Part shown: one piece after another, positions 19,546-29,195 of the stretch
Layout of the letters: the number at the start of each line of letters is the position of its first letter
Position numbering within the stretch: position 1 is the first letter of the stretch
Origin: Sorlinia euscelidii
GTDB lineage: Bacteria > Pseudomonadota > Alphaproteobacteria > Acetobacterales > Acetobacteraceae
Length of the DNA stretch: 64,000 nt
Assembly: GCF_036452155.1 (NCBI RefSeq)
Contig: NZ_JAWJZY010000003.1
Direction: 5' to 3' (one strand)
Notes under the pieces: model-generated
Databases searched by the model: none
What the model was told of the DNA's origin: nothing
What the model saw: the letters and a program-made list of their open reading frames with translations, nothing else
Translations under genes and position numbers: made by a program

Positions 19546-19835
19546 CGAAATGCCCCTTCGGGACGTTTGAGCGGAATGGGGAGGAGAATCGATACCGGAA
19601 TCGGCAGAGGACACATCTGCCACGGAAATTAATCAAAATAAAGATAATGATATGAATCAAATTTTTAAATAAAATGCGCCCCGGGTGAGCTTGACAGATT
19701 CCGCACTTTGAAAATCGGATATGAGTCATGCATAAAACAGATCGTTCGACAGCGCTGTTTCAAAGCGTTTCCGATCATGACTGTCGTGTTCGCCACGCGG
19801 CGAAACAGAGACCAAATTGTTTTGGAGACAGGTGT

Positions 19836-20435
19836 TTAGGCGCGCTGCAACATAAAGACAGCCTGGTCCGCAAATATATTGGCCAGGCGGGTTGAGCGGC
19901 GCCAGGGTGCCGAGGCGCCCGTGTCATTGACACCTAGCCACGCGACGACGCGGTAGCCATCACACCGGCATAGTTCAAGGAAATCCCTGATCGTGCAGGG
20001 ATGGACATTGGGCGTTTCATACCAGGGCGTGTTCCAGACTCGCGTCATCGGCATCCGCCCGGTGGAGAGAAACTGCAATCTCAAACGCCATTGCGCGAAA
20101 TTAGGGAATGACACGATCGCGTAACGGCCGATGCGCAGCATCTGCTTCAAGACTTCTCGAGGGCGCCCGACAGCCTGCAAGGTGCGTTGAAGCACCACAT
20201 AATCAAATGCGAGGTCAGGATAGTCAGCAAGGTCGTGATCAGCGTCGCCATGCATGACGGGAAGCCCATGGGCAACGGCGCGCGTCACATCTTCCATATT
20301 GATCTCAATACCGCGCGCATCGCATTGGCGGGTTCGGAAGAGATGGTCTATCAGCGTGCCATCTCCGCTGCCAATATCAAGGACACGGCTGCCCGGCACG
20401 ATCATGTCGGCAATGAATTTCTGATCAACCCGCAT
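19836..20435 (-). CDS. metW: Methionine biosynthesis protein MetW
   Basis: About 199 residues, SAM-methyltransferase fold. The start MRVDQKFIADMIVPGSRVLDIGSGDGTLIDHL matches the MetW family N-terminus, and ARGIEI and FDYVVLQRTLQAV follow. In proteobacteria MetW is encoded next to MetX and is needed for efficient homoserine acylation. ATG 20435 has GGAG upstream, overlaps the end of metX by 11 bp and gives the family start; an ATG 93 bp upstream would add an unrelated leader inside metX. The metX-metW pair is therefore translationally coupled. Confidence 0.93.
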   Translation of the reverse strand: MRVDQKFIADMIVPGSRVLDIGSGDGTLIDHLFRTRQCDARGIEINMEDVTRAVAHGLPVMHGDADHDLADYPDLAFDYVVLQRTLQAVGRPREVLKQMLRIGRYAIVSFPNFAQWRLRLQFLSTGRMPMTRVWNTPWYETPNVHPCTIRDFLELCRCDGYRVVAWLGVNDTGASAPWRRSTRLANIFADQAVFMLQRA

Positions 20436-21615
20436 GGGGCGCTCCAGCGGCAACATAATGGAGTCGGGCCCCTTCGAGGAAGCCGCGTATCGTCCGCTCA
20501 AAATCCGGCTCATCAAGCAGGAATGCATCGTGACCGCGATCTGACTCGATCTCGACGAATGAAACGTTCACACCCGCCTGATTCAGGGCGCGGGCCAGCG
20601 CGCGGGATTGCGACGTGGGGAATAACCAGTCTGAACTGAAAGACACGACGCAAAATCGCGTGGTGCAGTTTTTGAAAGCCTTGGACAGGTCGCCATCATG
20701 GTCGGCGGCGAGGTCAAAATAATCGAGCGCGCGCGTGATCGTCAGATATGAGTTTGCATCGAAACGTTGCACGAAGCTTGACCCCTGATGGCGCAGATAA
20801 CTCTCAACCTCGAAGATCTCACTGAAAAACGCGGCTGGTAGTTGAGCCCCTTCCTGTGAAGCCGCCGGGTTGCGGCGCGTCCGGCGGCCGAATTTCCGCG
20901 TCATGGCCTTTTCTGAAACATAAGTGATGTGCGCCACCATGCGCGCCACGGCGAGACCACGCGCCGGGACGACATTATGCGCCCAGTATCGCCCGTCATG
21001 CCAGTCGGGATCAGCCGAAATGGCCTGGCGACTCACCTCATTGAAAGCGATATTCTGCGCCGAATGATAGGGAGAGGTCGCGATGGGCAGGGCAGAGAAT
21101 ACGCGATCCGGATAGGTCACGACCCATTCAATGGCCTGCATCCCGCCCATGGAGCCTCCGATCACCGCAAAAAGCCGGTCGATCCCCAAATGTGTGATCA
21201 GCCTGGCCTGCGCCCTAACCATATCCCTGACCGTGATTGGCGGGAAAGACGTGCCCCACGGCGCCCCATCCGCTTTAAGGCTTTTCGGCCCGGTGGAACC
21301 CATGCAGCCGCCCAGCACATTGGCGCAGATGACGAAATACTGATTTGTATCGACCGGTTTCCCTGGCCCGACGAGGCGGGACCACCATCCATCCTTGCCG
21401 GTGACCGGATTGCGCCCCGCCACATACTGGTCCCCTGTCAGGGCGTGGCAGATGAGGATGGCATTATCTTTCGCGGGCGATAACCGGCCATAGGTGCAGT
21501 AAGCGACATCCAGCGGGGCAATGGTCTCACCACATTCCAGCGTGAGCCCGTCTTCAAAGCGCGTGGTCTCGCTCGTCTGGACGGATATAGCCTCTTTTTC
21601 AGACGATATAATCAT
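20425..21615 (-). CDS. metX: Homoserine O-acetyltransferase MetX
   Basis: Alpha/beta-hydrolase acyltransferase that activates homoserine for methionine synthesis (acetyl-CoA or succinyl-CoA as donor; subtype not resolved). 396 residues from ATG 21615, the family length. The oxyanion region is ILICHALTGDQYVAG, the nucleophile Ser lies in VIGGSMGGMQAIEW, and the acid and base are Asp in SFSSDWLFP and His in DRGHDAFLLD. The start is preceded by GGGA. Reading frames extend a further 216 bp upstream to an ATG at 21831, but that part has no family similarity. Followed by metW with 11 bp overlap. Confidence 0.94.
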   Translation of the reverse strand: MIISSEKEAISVQTSETTRFEDGLTLECGETIAPLDVAYCTYGRLSPAKDNAILICHALTGDQYVAGRNPVTGKDGWWSRLVGPGKPVDTNQYFVICANVLGGCMGSTGPKSLKADGAPWGTSFPPITVRDMVRAQARLITHLGIDRLFAVIGGSMGGMQAIEWVVTYPDRVFSALPIATSPYHSAQNIAFNEVSRQAISADPDWHDGRYWAHNVVPARGLAVARMVAHITYVSEKAMTRKFGRRTRRNPAASQEGAQLPAAFFSEIFEVESYLRHQGSSFVQRFDANSYLTITRALDYFDLAADHDGDLSKAFKNCTTRFCVVSFSSDWLFPTSQSRALARALNQAGVNVSFVEIESDRGHDAFLLDEPDFERTIRGFLEGARLHYVAAGAPHAG

Positions 21616-22071
21616 ATGGTCCCGTCCAAGATTCCATGCAGGACGCTCCGGTGACGCCATGACCGACTGACAAGTGGATTGCCCCCTTTTCCGGCAGATG
21701 GAGCCTGACTGATATGCCATTATCGCTGATAAGAGGCAATCGCCGGTTCGGCGGCCGCCATTTTCAGACCTCACAAACTTGTATGTTAAATGCCCCTTTA
21801 AACTCTCGGCGACCGCCCTATCTCCACTCACTGTGAAACATCATGAAGGTGATCAGCATCTGCCTCCTGCGAGAGAGCCAACGTTGATCAGCGTCGGGAT
21901 GGCGGGCATGTGTAGCCTGAATATTAAAACACGCGTGTCATTTTCAGACGGGCACGGTTTTCACCGCGTTTTTTTGTGAGATCCCGTTTCACTCAAGGAA
22001 GACCAGATCCTTCCTTTGAATGCATAATCAATCTGTGTCGTCGCTTATTGTGTCGATAAAGGAGTTACCCT
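21616..22071. promoter_or_regulatory. Divergent region metX / wrbA with a long metX leader
   Basis: 456 bp spacer. The metX side (minus strand) is long and GC-rich in parts, with self-complementary pieces such as GGCGGCCGCC near 21750. This would suit a regulatory leader, but I do not find the SAM-II core or any other riboswitch I know. On the wrbA side AAGGAAG / CTTCCTT (about 21995-22017) can form a hairpin, and AAAGGAG sits just before the GTG start. Confidence 0.3.
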
Positions 22072-22667
22072 GTGACAAAAGTTCTCATCCTGTATTACTC
22101 AACTTATGGACATGTTGAGCAGATGGCTCAGGCCGTTGCTGAAGGTGTGGAACGCGCTGGCGCCACGGCTGATATCAAGCGTGTCCCTGAACTTGTCTCA
22201 GAGGAAACCGCCAAGGCGAACGGCTTTAAGCTTGACCAGAATGCGCCTGTCGCGTCACCGGATGACCTGGTTGCCTATGATGCCATCATCGTGGGTGCGC
22301 CGACGCGCTTCGGCCGTATGCCGTCCCAGATGGCGCAATTCTGGGATCAGACGGGCGGCCTGTGGGCCAAGGGCGCGCTGATTGGCAAAGTGGGCGCGGC
22401 CTTCACCTCGACGGCGTCACAGCATGGGGTCAGGAGACGACGCTTTTCTCCATCATCACCAATCTGATGCATCATGGCATGGTTATCTCTGGCCTGCCTT
22501 ACAGCTTCCCCGGTCTCGTTGGGCTGGATGAGGTGCTGGGCGGCACGCCTTACGGTGCATCGACGATTGCTGGTCCCGATGGCTCACGCGCCGTCCATGA
22601 GACGGAGCGCGAAGGTGCGCGCTTCCTGGGTGAGCACGTCGCCAAGCTTGCCGGAAAGCTCGCCTGA
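22072..22667 (+). pseudogene. wrbA: NAD(P)H:quinone oxidoreductase WrbA, one frameshift
   Basis: Flavodoxin-fold FMN protein reducing quinones with two electrons. Codons 1-119 read MTKVLILYYSTYGHVEQMAQAV through GAPTRFGRMPSQMAQFWDQ to FTSTASQHG. The frame then changes, and the rest (GQETTLFSIITNLMHHGMVISGLPYSF onward) continues one frame back, to 22667. In intact WrbA the two parts are joined as SQHG-GQETT. Adding one G to the four-G run at 22426-22429 restores this exactly. The combined length of about 198 residues is normal. Start GTG 22072 has AAAGGAG upstream. It is either a real frameshift or a homopolymer miscall; see the findings. Confidence 0.9.
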
Positions 22668-22706
22668 GCATAGCGCGCGACCCTCTTAGCAGGCGCTTCA
22701 CCGTCG

Positions 22707-22731
22707 CAACGCGTGTCGAAAGCACGCGTTG
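22707..22731 (+). terminator. Strong hairpin after wrbA, without a T tract
   Basis: Perfect 9 bp stem CAACGCGTG / CACGCGTTG with a 7 nt loop, 40 bp after the wrbA stop. No run of T follows, so it may be a transcript-end stabiliser, a weak terminator or a protein site. Confidence 0.45.
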
Positions 22732-22820
22732 TTGACGGATGACCGAGGATGCTGCTTTCCTGATGATAGTTGGTCAGGCGCGCGGCGTAGGAGGGTTTCA
22801 GGCATGACGGCGTATCAACA

Positions 22821-23629
22821 ATGACGATGAGTATCGACCTGGCCTCTCAGCCGGTTTTCACCTCCGTTCCCACCAAAATCTGTTTCCGCGCCGCGCGCGT
22901 GCCTTTGGCGCAGGCCTCTTACGAGAAGCTCGTCGCGCAATATGGTAATGTCGCGCTTGAGGAAGCAGAGGTCGTCGTGTGCCTTGGGGGGACGGGTTTC
23001 TCCTGGAAACATTGCACAAGGCCCTGCCTTATCATTTGCCGACATATGGCATTAATCGCGGATCCGTGGGCTTTTTGCTCAATCCTCTCAATGAAGGTGA
23101 TCTGCCGGAGCGCCTCTTTCAATCTCTGCCCAACATCATGCGCCCACTGAAAATGCAGGCCACGGATGTGGAAGGTGAAATTCACGAGGCCATCGCTTTT
23201 AACGATGTGTTTCTCTTCCGGGAGACGCGGCAGGCCGTTAAACTTCGAATCGAAATTGACGAAGTGGAACGTATGCCTGAACTTGTCTGCGATGGCATTC
23301 TTCTCGCGACGCCTGCTGGCTCGACCGCCTATAATCTGTCCGCCCACGGGCCCATCGTACCGCTCAATGCGACACTGCTGCCTTTGACACCCATCTCCGC
23401 CTTTCGCCCCCGGCGCTGGCGGGGCGCCCTCCTGCCTTCTTCGGCACGCGTCCGCTTCTCACTCCTTGAGCATGAGAAACGCCCCGCCGCCGCCGTCGCC
23501 GATTTTACGGAAATCCGCGATGTCCGCGAGGTTCTTGTGCAGGAAGAGCGGGAAATTGGCGCGACATTGCTTTTCGATCCGGAAAATGATCTTTCAGAGC
23601 GCATTATCGCGGAGCAATTTGCGGAATAA
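22821..23629 (+). pseudogene. nadK: NAD kinase, one frameshift
   Basis: ATP-NAD kinase, the only route to NADP. The first part (MTMSIDLASQPV to EEAEVVVCLGG) stops making sense at the catalytic GGDG motif. The second part resumes one frame back as DGFLLETLHKALPYHLPTYGINRGSVGFLLN. Joined, they give the classical GGDGFLLETLH, then NDVFLFRE and LLATPAGSTAYNLSAHGPIV. One extra G in the six-G run 22986-22991 restores it; restored length is about 269 residues. Because NadK is normally essential and single-copy, a sequencing or assembly error is the simplest explanation. ATG 22821 overlaps the stop of a six-codon ORF that has the better ribosome site. Confidence 0.9.
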
Positions 23630-23785
23630 TGCGCATGACGGACCCCGCCATCTGACACATCGCATGTCACCTCGTCCGCGCCCGGCAGGCAAGGTTTTAC
23701 ACCCGGGCAAGCGCGTGGCGGGTCCTAAAGGGTCAGGCCGCACACGCCTATCGGTTCGGCCCTCAGGGGCGTTGAGGATGTCATT

Positions 23786-24949
23786 TTGACAGGCATGGTC
23801 CGGCTCGCAATCGCCCTCTTCCTCACCTATCTCGCTGTCGCCATGCCCTTGGCTGTGATCCCGCCTTTCGTGACAGGCTGGCCGGGCTACAGCACTTTCC
23901 TTGCGGGGGTCAGTGTCGGATGCTCATTTTTCTCGACCCTTCTGACCCGTGGGCGCGCCGGGCGGTTCTGCGACCAGCTCGGTAGCGATCGCTCCCTGCA
24001 TCGCGGCCTGTTGCTTTATGCCATCGGGTGTTTCCTCTGTGCCCTGTCGGCTGTTTCAGCGCTGCCACTCACCCTCCGTTTCGGGATGTTAATTCTCGGA
24101 CGACTCACGATCGGGGTGGGGGAAAGCTACACGATGGTCGGTGTGCATATCTGGGGCATCGGGTTGGAAGGTCATGAGAGGTCGGGGCGGGTTCTGTCCC
24201 TCACCGGGATGGCCATGTATGCCGCCTACGCGGTGGGCGGGCCAAGTGGGTTGTGGATTTACCATCATTGGAATTTCGCCGTCCTCATGCTTATTTGCAT
24301 GGCCCTGCCCGGCCTTGGTTTCATCCTGACGCGCGGTCTCCGACACGTGCCACCTTCACAGGGTACGCGGCGCTCATTTATCGCCATTCTTTCCGCCATC
24401 AAATGGCATGGTGCGGGTGTCGCGCTGCAAGGTGTCGGGTTCGCCGTGCTGGGGGCGTATATCGCCCTCACCTTTCATCATCGTCACTGGGGGCATGGCG
24501 GACTCGGCCTGACGTTTTTCGGGCTGGCTTTCGTGGCAAACCGCCTCCTTCTCGGTGCCACGCCGGACAAGTTCGGCGGTCTGCCCATCGCTTTGGGGTC
24601 GCTTTTATTCGAAGCTGCCGGGCTTGCCTGTATTTCCGTCGCCGCAACGCCCGTCATAGCGCTTTTCGGCGCGGCGCTGGCAGGAGGTGGTTGTTCCATG
24701 GTCTATCCCGCTTTGGGGCGTGATGTGGTGCGCGTCGTCTCGCCGGATCATCGCGCCCTCGCACTTGGCGGGTTTGCCGCTTTCCAGGACGTTGCCTATG
24801 CTTTCACCGCACCCATTGCGGGCGCGCTCGTTGATGGTTTCGGTTATGGCACTGTTTTCATGCTCGCGGCTTTCTCCGCCGTGATCGGCGCCTTCATCGT
24901 CATCGGTCTGATGATGCGTGAGAAATCGGGGTCAAGTCTGACGGCCTGA
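23786..24949 (+). CDS. MFS transporter, YfcJ/arabinose-efflux-like
   Basis: 387 residues with about 12 predicted membrane segments. The loop 2-3 motif is degenerate (GRAGRFCDQLGSDRSLHRG) and the TM4-TM5 motif is GRLTIGVGESYTMVGVHIWGIG. The GGGCSMVYPALGRDVVRVVSPDHRALALGGFAAFQD stretch is typical of the YfcJ/YhhS group of small MFS exporters. Substrate not predictable. Start TTG 23786 has GAGGA seven bases upstream; the next ATG at 23795 is an alternative. It follows nadK in the same orientation. Unlike its neighbours it is uninterrupted. Confidence 0.87.
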   Translation: MTGMVRLAIALFLTYLAVAMPLAVIPPFVTGWPGYSTFLAGVSVGCSFFSTLLTRGRAGRFCDQLGSDRSLHRGLLLYAIGCFLCALSAVSALPLTLRFGMLILGRLTIGVGESYTMVGVHIWGIGLEGHERSGRVLSLTGMAMYAAYAVGGPSGLWIYHHWNFAVLMLICMALPGLGFILTRGLRHVPPSQGTRRSFIAILSAIKWHGAGVALQGVGFAVLGAYIALTFHHRHWGHGGLGLTFFGLAFVANRLLLGATPDKFGGLPIALGSLLFEAAGLACISVAATPVIALFGAALAGGGCSMVYPALGRDVVRVVSPDHRALALGGFAAFQDVAYAFTAPIAGALVDGFGYGTVFMLAAFSAVIGAFIVIGLMMREKSGSSLTA

Positions 24950-24981
24950 AAAGCGTGGCGTCCCCGCATCATTTCCAATCG

Positions 24982-25098
24982 TAAAAGCGTCACTTGTTGA
25001 ATCAACTTTACCTGCCACAAAAACGCTTTTATCAGCGAAGGGCTACGGGGAGGGCGCTTCTGCGGCACTCATTAGGCAGAAGGGGCTGTTGCTGCGTC
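24982..25098 (+). promoter_or_regulatory. Structured leader before the second TonB receptor
   Basis: The 5' region can fold into a long-range 9 bp stem, TAAAAGCGT (24982-24990) with ACGCTTTTA (25023-25031). It encloses the small palindrome GTTGAATCAAC. A second hairpin, CTTCTGC / GCAGAAG (about 25058-25083), reaches into the AGAAGGGG that probably serves as ribosome site. This looks like a cis-acting RNA control element. It does not match the TPP or cobalamin consensus that I know. Confidence 0.4.
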
Positions 25099-27458
25099 AT
25101 GCGCCGGGACTATTTTGTGACGCGCCGATTTCTGCATCGGGCGGTTATTTTCACCCTCTATGGCCTACCCCTGCAAGCACATAGTGCAGAAAACGCCGCT
25201 GCCCGCCCGGAAGCGGAAACCATCGAAGTCAAAGCGTCAGCGCTGCATGACAAAGCGGATTTCGGGGGTGGGGGGTTGATGCGCCCCGTTTATGCGGCAC
25301 AGGCGACCAGCATCGTCTCCAAACCCTTCATTGACGCGCAGGCGCCCATTTTTTCCGCCTATCAGCTTGTCAATAATTTGCCCGGGGCGAATGTCGCGGC
25401 GTCTGACCCATTTGGCCTGTCCCCCTATACAAATGTGACGGTCAGGGGCCTGAATAGCGACGCACTTGGGTTTACGCTCGAGGGGACGCCACTTAACGAC
25501 ATTGCCTATTACGGCGCCTATCCCGCGCAATTTGCCGATGCGGAGAATTACCGCACTATCGCGGTGACGCAGGGCGCGGCGGCGATTTCCGACCCCGTCT
25601 TAAATGCTGCGGGCGGGTTGATGGCGCTGACCTACCTTCAACCTGCTAAAACGCCGGGTGGCACCGTCAATGTCTCTTATGGCGCCTACGCGAACAGCCG
25701 CCAGTTTCTGAGGCTTGAAAGCGGAGAGATCGGTCAGAGTGGCGTGAGGGGTTTTGTTTCCTACTCCCACACCACGGCGCATAATTGGCGCGGCCCAGGG
25801 GAGGATCGCCGCCAGCATGTTGATCTCAAATTCGTGAAATCCATCCGAAAACACTCGGATATTTCCCTCATCGGCTCATGGAATCGCGCGGTCTCCAGCT
25901 ATTATCCACAAGTGACGCTTGATGCGTGGCATGCTGACGGGATCGGCGGCAGCAATAACCTCAAAGCCTGGTATGACGCGGGTCACGTCGCGCAGGCACA
26001 AAATTATTACCGCTTATGGGAAGCGCCCGAGCAGACTTTTTACGGGGGACTACCCAGTCATTTCGCCCTCTCAAATCATCTGAGCCTCCAAGTCACACCT
26101 TATGCGCAGGCCGCGTACGGTTCTGTCGCGAGTGGCGCAACGCTGCCGACTTCCGGCATCTATAATGGCGTCACGCCCGTCAATGGCCATCTGCGCAATC
26201 TTAATGGCGAGGGGGGTGATGCGGTCGTTCGGGCCAATGGCGTGCAGGAAAGTTATCGCACCGGCTTTAACGCCCATCTCAGTCTCGAAACCGGGCGCAA
26301 TAAGCTGACTTTCGGTTACTGGTATGATTATTCCGATGATCGCGAGGTGCAATCCTTCACGCCCGTCGCGCCGGATGGCCGCGCGCCAAATCTCTGGGCG
26401 CGCCAGAAAAGCGGCCTTGTCTCCCTGCCTGACGGGCAGCCTCTCTATGGCAGCGCATTTCACACGATCGGGCAGGTCAATGCGCTCTATGTCAGTGACC
26501 GATTGTCACTTTTCAGGGATAAAATGGTGCTGGAGGCGGGATTTAAAGATGTGATCTACGCGATCCGGGGACAAATAATCTTCCCAGTCCGCAATATCGC
26601 ACGGGTGGGAGCTATCAGGTGCCGCTCCCTCGCATGTCGATAAAATATCATTTCCGGCCGGAACATCAGCTTTTCGCAAACGTCACTACCAATTTTCGCG
26701 CGCCATCAAGCACGGCATTTTACGATTATTACGATGTTACATCGGGGGCGGTCGTAACGGACGGGGCGCAGAAGCTTAATCCGGAATATTCAATTTCGGA
26801 GGAATTGGGTTATCGATATTTCGGCAAAAAGCTTCTGGGCAGTGTGACTTTCTTCAACTACAACTTTACAAATCGGCAGATAACGACCGAGATTTTCCGC
26901 TTCGGCGCGCCGGTGCAGACGACGGTGAATGCAGGCGGGCAGACCTCGCGCGGCGTGGATGTTGAAATTTCGATGCGACCCTATCATCACTGGAGCCCCT
27001 ATATCTCAGCCGAGTATCTTCATGCGACGATCGATAATGACATCGCCGTCGATCGTGACCTCCTGCCGACCCGGGGTAAAATCGCGGTACGCAGTCCTGC
27101 CCTCCAGGCCTCTATCGGCCTTTCTTATGATAATGGGCATGTTTTCGGGATGGCGACGGCCCATTATACCGGGCGGCAATATGCGAGCTTCATGAATGAC
27201 GTTGCGATGCCGGGCTATGTGACGGGCAATCTCGCGCTGGGCTATCGATTTGACGATCGCTTGCGATTGAAAGCCCCGAATATCCGCGTGAACTTTACCA
27301 ATATCGGCAATAACCACGCCCTCTCAGGCGTCTCGAGCGTTACTCTTGCGGGGAGAGACACAATCGGCCGTCGCGGCACGCGTATCGCGGCGAGTGACCC
27401 GCTCTTTTACATTGGCAGCGGCTTCGCCGTGCTTTTCACGGCAGGTGCAGGGTTTTGA
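25099..27458 (+). pseudogene. TonB-dependent receptor (vitamin/nutrient uptake?), one frameshift
   Basis: Outer-membrane receptor of about 785 residues once the frame is restored. Signal peptide (MRRDYFVTRRFLHRAVIFTL to LQAHS), plug with FSAYQLVNNLPGANVAASDPFG and NVTVRGLNSDALGFTLEGTPLND, then the barrel ending GFAVLFTAGAGF. The first frame degenerates after VIYAIRG; the barrel resumes one frame back as TNNLPSPQYRTGGSYQVPLPRMSIKYHF. One extra G in the four-G run 26567-26570 restores a continuous protein. The start is the ATG nearest a plausible ribosome site; an upstream ATG at 24994 adds residues unlike a signal peptide. Genes for a small-molecule kinase and PnuC follow, suggesting a vitamin ligand. 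Confidence 0.86.
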
Positions 27459-27522
27459 CGGAGGAACACGCAGACCATCAGTTTGGCGTCGATGGCCCGA
27501 TGGCCCCCGTATCTGGCCCGCC

Positions 27523-28610
27523 ATGACAGAGGCGGAGAGAAGACTGCTCATTCCCCACTACCCTTTTCTCGAAGATGCGCCGGAAATCAGCCACCACTCG
27601 CCGCGCCCTTTTTCCTCCGCCTGTATTTTCAGCGGCGCATCAGGTCGGTTTTTTGTCAAACGACATGACCACCGGGTTAAAAACGAGGCCAGCCTGCGGG
27701 AGGAGCATCGCTTTGCGCAATATCTAGCGGGCCGCGCCCTGCCCGTGCAGCCTTTCCTCAAAAATACTCAGGGGGAGACGGTCACACGGTGCGGCGATTG
27801 GGTTTATGAACTCACGGCGGCATCGCCTGACGTTGATCTTTACCGCGATGTTCCGTCATGGGAGGGGTGGTTCAACCCCGCGCAGGCCCACGCGGCCGGT
27901 CGACTCCTCGCGCAGTTTCATGATGTGATGGAGGATGACACCGCCCCGGCGCGAGCTGATCCCCAATTGGTCTCAAATATGGACATGCTGCGCCGCGACG
28001 ATTTCGCATCTGCCCTCGATGCAGCGGTCGCGGATCTGACGCCGGCAGGGAGAGGGCTTCTCCACCATTCGGCTTACAAGCAGGCAAGGGCCGCGTTTCA
28101 CACATTTCATGACGCGTTGAACCCCTCCTGTCGCACCATAAGCCATGCTGGGGCCATGGGGATTGGCATGGTTCCAACCTGATGTGGCGGGGCACGGGGG
28201 AGGATGCCGTGCCGGTGTCCGTCTTCGATTTCGGCATGGCGGATCGCACCTCCACCCTTTTTGACCTCGCCATCGCGATTGAACGCAGCATGATCACCTG
28301 GCTGGCCCCCGACATGAGCCAATGGCAGGTGCGTTACGATGCGCTTGGGGCCTTCCTGCGCGGTTATGAAGCGCGACGGCCGCTTTCCGCAACGTCACGC
28401 CAGGCGCTGGCCGCCGTGCTGCCCCTTTGTCATGTCCATTTCGCCCTCAGTGAACATCGCTATTTTGCTTCTCTTCTCCATGATGATCACAGTGCGCGGG
28501 TGGCGTTCGAGAAATATTTCATCGGCCATGTGGAATGGTTCCAGACGCCGCCAGGTGAATCCCTTCTGCGATATATCGTGCAGGGTGAAAAACCGGGTGC
28601 CACCCTATGA
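27523..28610 (+). pseudogene. APH-family small-molecule kinase, one frameshift
   Basis: Aminoglycoside-phosphotransferase-fold kinase, about 362 residues after repair; relatives include thiamine, choline and homoserine kinases. The N-lobe has GASGRFFVKRH with the ATP Lys. The catalytic loop HGDWHGSNLMW and metal-binding VFDFGMADRT are present, but one frame back from the N-terminal part. The shift lies between about 28122 and 28153, most simply one missing base in the C run 28122-28125 or the G run 28150-28153. It shares ATGA with pnuC downstream and follows the TonB receptor, so I infer a role in trapping an imported vitamin by phosphorylation. Confidence 0.82.
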
Positions 28611-29161
28611 GCCTTGTCGAATGTGCGGGCGTCGTATTGAGTGCATGTGGCGTGTTTCTGGAGACGCAACGCGTCGTGCTGTGCTGGCCCATCAACATCA
28701 TCGCCGCTGGCTGCTATTTTTACATATTCGGTGACCAGCATCTTTATGCGGATGCCGCGCTTCAGCTTCTTTTTATCAGTTTGTCCCTTTACGGGTGGAT
28801 GTTATGGCGGAAAAAGCCATTGACCTCATTCCGCCCGGCGCCAACACCTGGATGGTTTACGACGCAATGTTGCGGCACGATTTTTGCAGGTATCCTGCTC
28901 GGCCTAGCTTTATCGCGTTGGTCGCGTGATCCTGCTCCTTACGCGGATGCAATGCTGTCAGCTTCCAGCGTTCTGGCAACTTACTGGATGGCGCAACGTC
29001 TCCGGCAGGCATGGCTTGCCTGGATTGTCACAAACGGCGCCTATGTCCTCCTCTTCCTCTCCCGGGGCCTGGAGGCCACGGCCGCGCTCTATGGCGGCTT
29101 CATGCTTCTCGCCATCTATGGCTGGTTCAAATGGCGTTTCAATCGTGACGTCGCGACATGA
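28607..29161 (+). CDS. PnuC-family vitamin transporter
   Basis: 184-residue inner-membrane protein with about seven predicted segments and the short SWEET-like architecture of PnuC. Recognisable parts are VVLCWPINIIAAGCYFYIFGDQHLYADAALQLLF and SVLATYWMAQRLRQAWLAWIVTN, near the usual substrate site. PnuC proteins facilitate diffusion of nicotinamide riboside. Homologues named PnuT move thiamine and PnuX riboflavin, each relying on a kinase to trap the substrate inside. The kinase gene overlaps by ATGA and a TonB receptor precedes it, so the three genes form a full import-and-trap set. Which vitamin is not settled. Confidence 0.88.
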   Translation: MSLVECAGVVLSACGVFLETQRVVLCWPINIIAAGCYFYIFGDQHLYADAALQLLFISLSLYGWMLWRKKPLTSFRPAPTPGWFTTQCCGTIFAGILLGLALSRWSRDPAPYADAMLSASSVLATYWMAQRLRQAWLAWIVTNGAYVLLFLSRGLEATAALYGGFMLLAIYGWFKWRFNRDVAT

Positions 29162-29195
29162 CACCACGCCGAGGCTTCGCTATCCTGGAAAGACG

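Noticed and set aside
23664..23789. 41-codon basic ORF ending on the start of the MFS gene
   Set aside because: Starts with ATG and is Arg/Pro-rich, but has no ribosome site or known family. Composition alone explains the open frame.
24961..25098. TPP riboswitch before the TonB receptor
   Set aside because: AUCAGCGAAGGG near 25031 recalls the 3' end of a THI element, but the CUGAGA and ACCUGAUC cores are missing and the spacing is wrong.
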